NCBI GenBank assembly: GCA_005217565.1
Contig: SJCO01000013.1
Coordinates: 209,166 to 273,165, forward strand
DNA from: Puteibacter caeruleilacunae
Lineage (GTDB): Bacteria; Bacteroidota; Bacteroidia; Bacteroidales; Prolixibacteraceae
DNA: 64,000 nt
Reading direction: 5' to 3'
Shown: in pieces, positions 63,857 through 64,000 of the stretch
Position numbering within the stretch: the stretch's first letter is position 1
Layout of the letters: every line of letters begins with the position of its first letter
Notes under the pieces: generated by a model
What the model saw: only the letters and a program-made list of their open reading frames with translations
Told to the model about the DNA's origin: nothing
Databases searched by the model: none
Position numbers and translations under genes: made by a program

Positions 63857-64000
63857 ATGGCACAATTTGCTGTCCCTAAAAATCATTTTCATGGTTTGGG
63901 ATCATTAGAAAAATTAAAAGAGTTAGAAGGTAACAAAGCTGTCATCGTGATGGGTAAAGGTTCTGCCAAAGAAAATGGTACACTTGATAATGTAAGAGCT
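63857..64000 (+). CDS. Iron-containing alcohol dehydrogenase, N-terminal fragment (cut by window end)
   Basis: 48 codons from ATG 63857 to the edge: MAQFAVPKNHFHGLGSLEKL then KAVIVMGKGSAKENGTLD. The opening P-x-x-x-x-x-G-x-GS-x-x-x-L followed by the nucleotide-binding strand VIVMGKGSAKENG is typical of the group III (Fe-type) alcohol dehydrogenases such as butanol or propanediol-linked enzymes. The metal site is beyond the window. Likely an NAD(P)H-dependent alcohol/aldehyde interconversion. Confidence 0.8.
   Translation, partial: MAQFAVPKNHFHGLGSLEKLKELEGNKAVIVMGKGSAKENGTLDNVRA

Noticed and set aside
1..64000. CRISPR arrays, tRNA and rRNA genes
   Set aside because: No regularly spaced repeats and no cloverleaf other than the tRNA-like part of tmRNA were seen.

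Overview
The window is AT-rich DNA from a member of the Bacteroidota, most likely a marine or gut-type Marinilabiliales/Bacteroidales relative. The reasons are SusC-type TonB receptors, ECF sigma/FecR pairs, DUF4374 and DUF4249 lipoproteins, a type IX secretion sorting tail, GH20 and GH92 secreted glycosidases, TAnnTTTG-type -7 promoter boxes, and a tmRNA whose tag reads GENNYALAA. I see no tRNA, rRNA or CRISPR array. Genus and species cannot be fixed from the sequence alone.

Layout. 0-3.4 kb: a lipoprotein cut by the window edge, an HxlR regulator divergent from an acrylyl-CoA-reductase-like oxidoreductase, a tandem GNAT protein and a membrane/TPR protein. 4.1-11 kb: a peptide locus. Three hairpins with matching stems lead into a 56-residue cysteine-rich secreted peptide gene with its own terminator. 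It is followed by a beta-propeller-like lipoprotein, a CxxC thioredoxin-like lipoprotein, a type I signal peptidase and a 1318-residue protein joining an O-antigen-ligase-like membrane half to a transglutaminase-like half. 11-16.6 kb: pirin, then an AraC (PchR-like) regulator divergent from a siderophore-type receptor and a DUF4374 lipoprotein. 16.7-22.4 kb: ECF sigma, FecR anti-sigma, STN-type TonB receptor and DUF4249 lipoprotein, with a repeated palindrome between sigma and FecR. 22.4-27 kb: GH20 hexosaminidase, a repeat-rich gap, and an acyl-CoA synthetase with its XRE-cupin regulator. 27-34 kb: Fic protein, small protein, M48 peptidase, truncated RhuM and GH92 mannosidase.

34-47.3 kb is accessory DNA. 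It holds two separate ATPase-nuclease pairs: AAA/DUF3696 with a TOPRIM-like partner, and AAA with a PD-(D/E)XK-like partner. It also holds a zinc-ribbon protein, IS3 and channel-gene debris, two tandem XRE proteins carrying helicase-associated (HA) repeats without a helicase, RNHCP, a frameshifted rsgA, an acetyltransferase and a cyclic-nucleotide-gated K+ channel. This block ends at the 3' end of ssrA (tmRNA), a classical integration site. I read it as a probable defence or genomic island.

47.7-64 kb: ABC permease of the MacB/FtsX type, a serine hydrolase with a T9SS tail, an outer-membrane beta-barrel receptor, a GHL6-like glycosidase, an orphan winged helix, a ClpP-fold lipoprotein, an AraC/MFS efflux divergent pair, a VOC remnant, two more AraC regulators, and the start of an iron-type alcohol dehydrogenase cut by the window end.

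The most novel-looking items are the peptide locus with its fused ligase/transglutaminase, the two ATPase/nuclease cassettes and the XRE-HA pair. All functional statements are from motif reading by eye; no database search was run.
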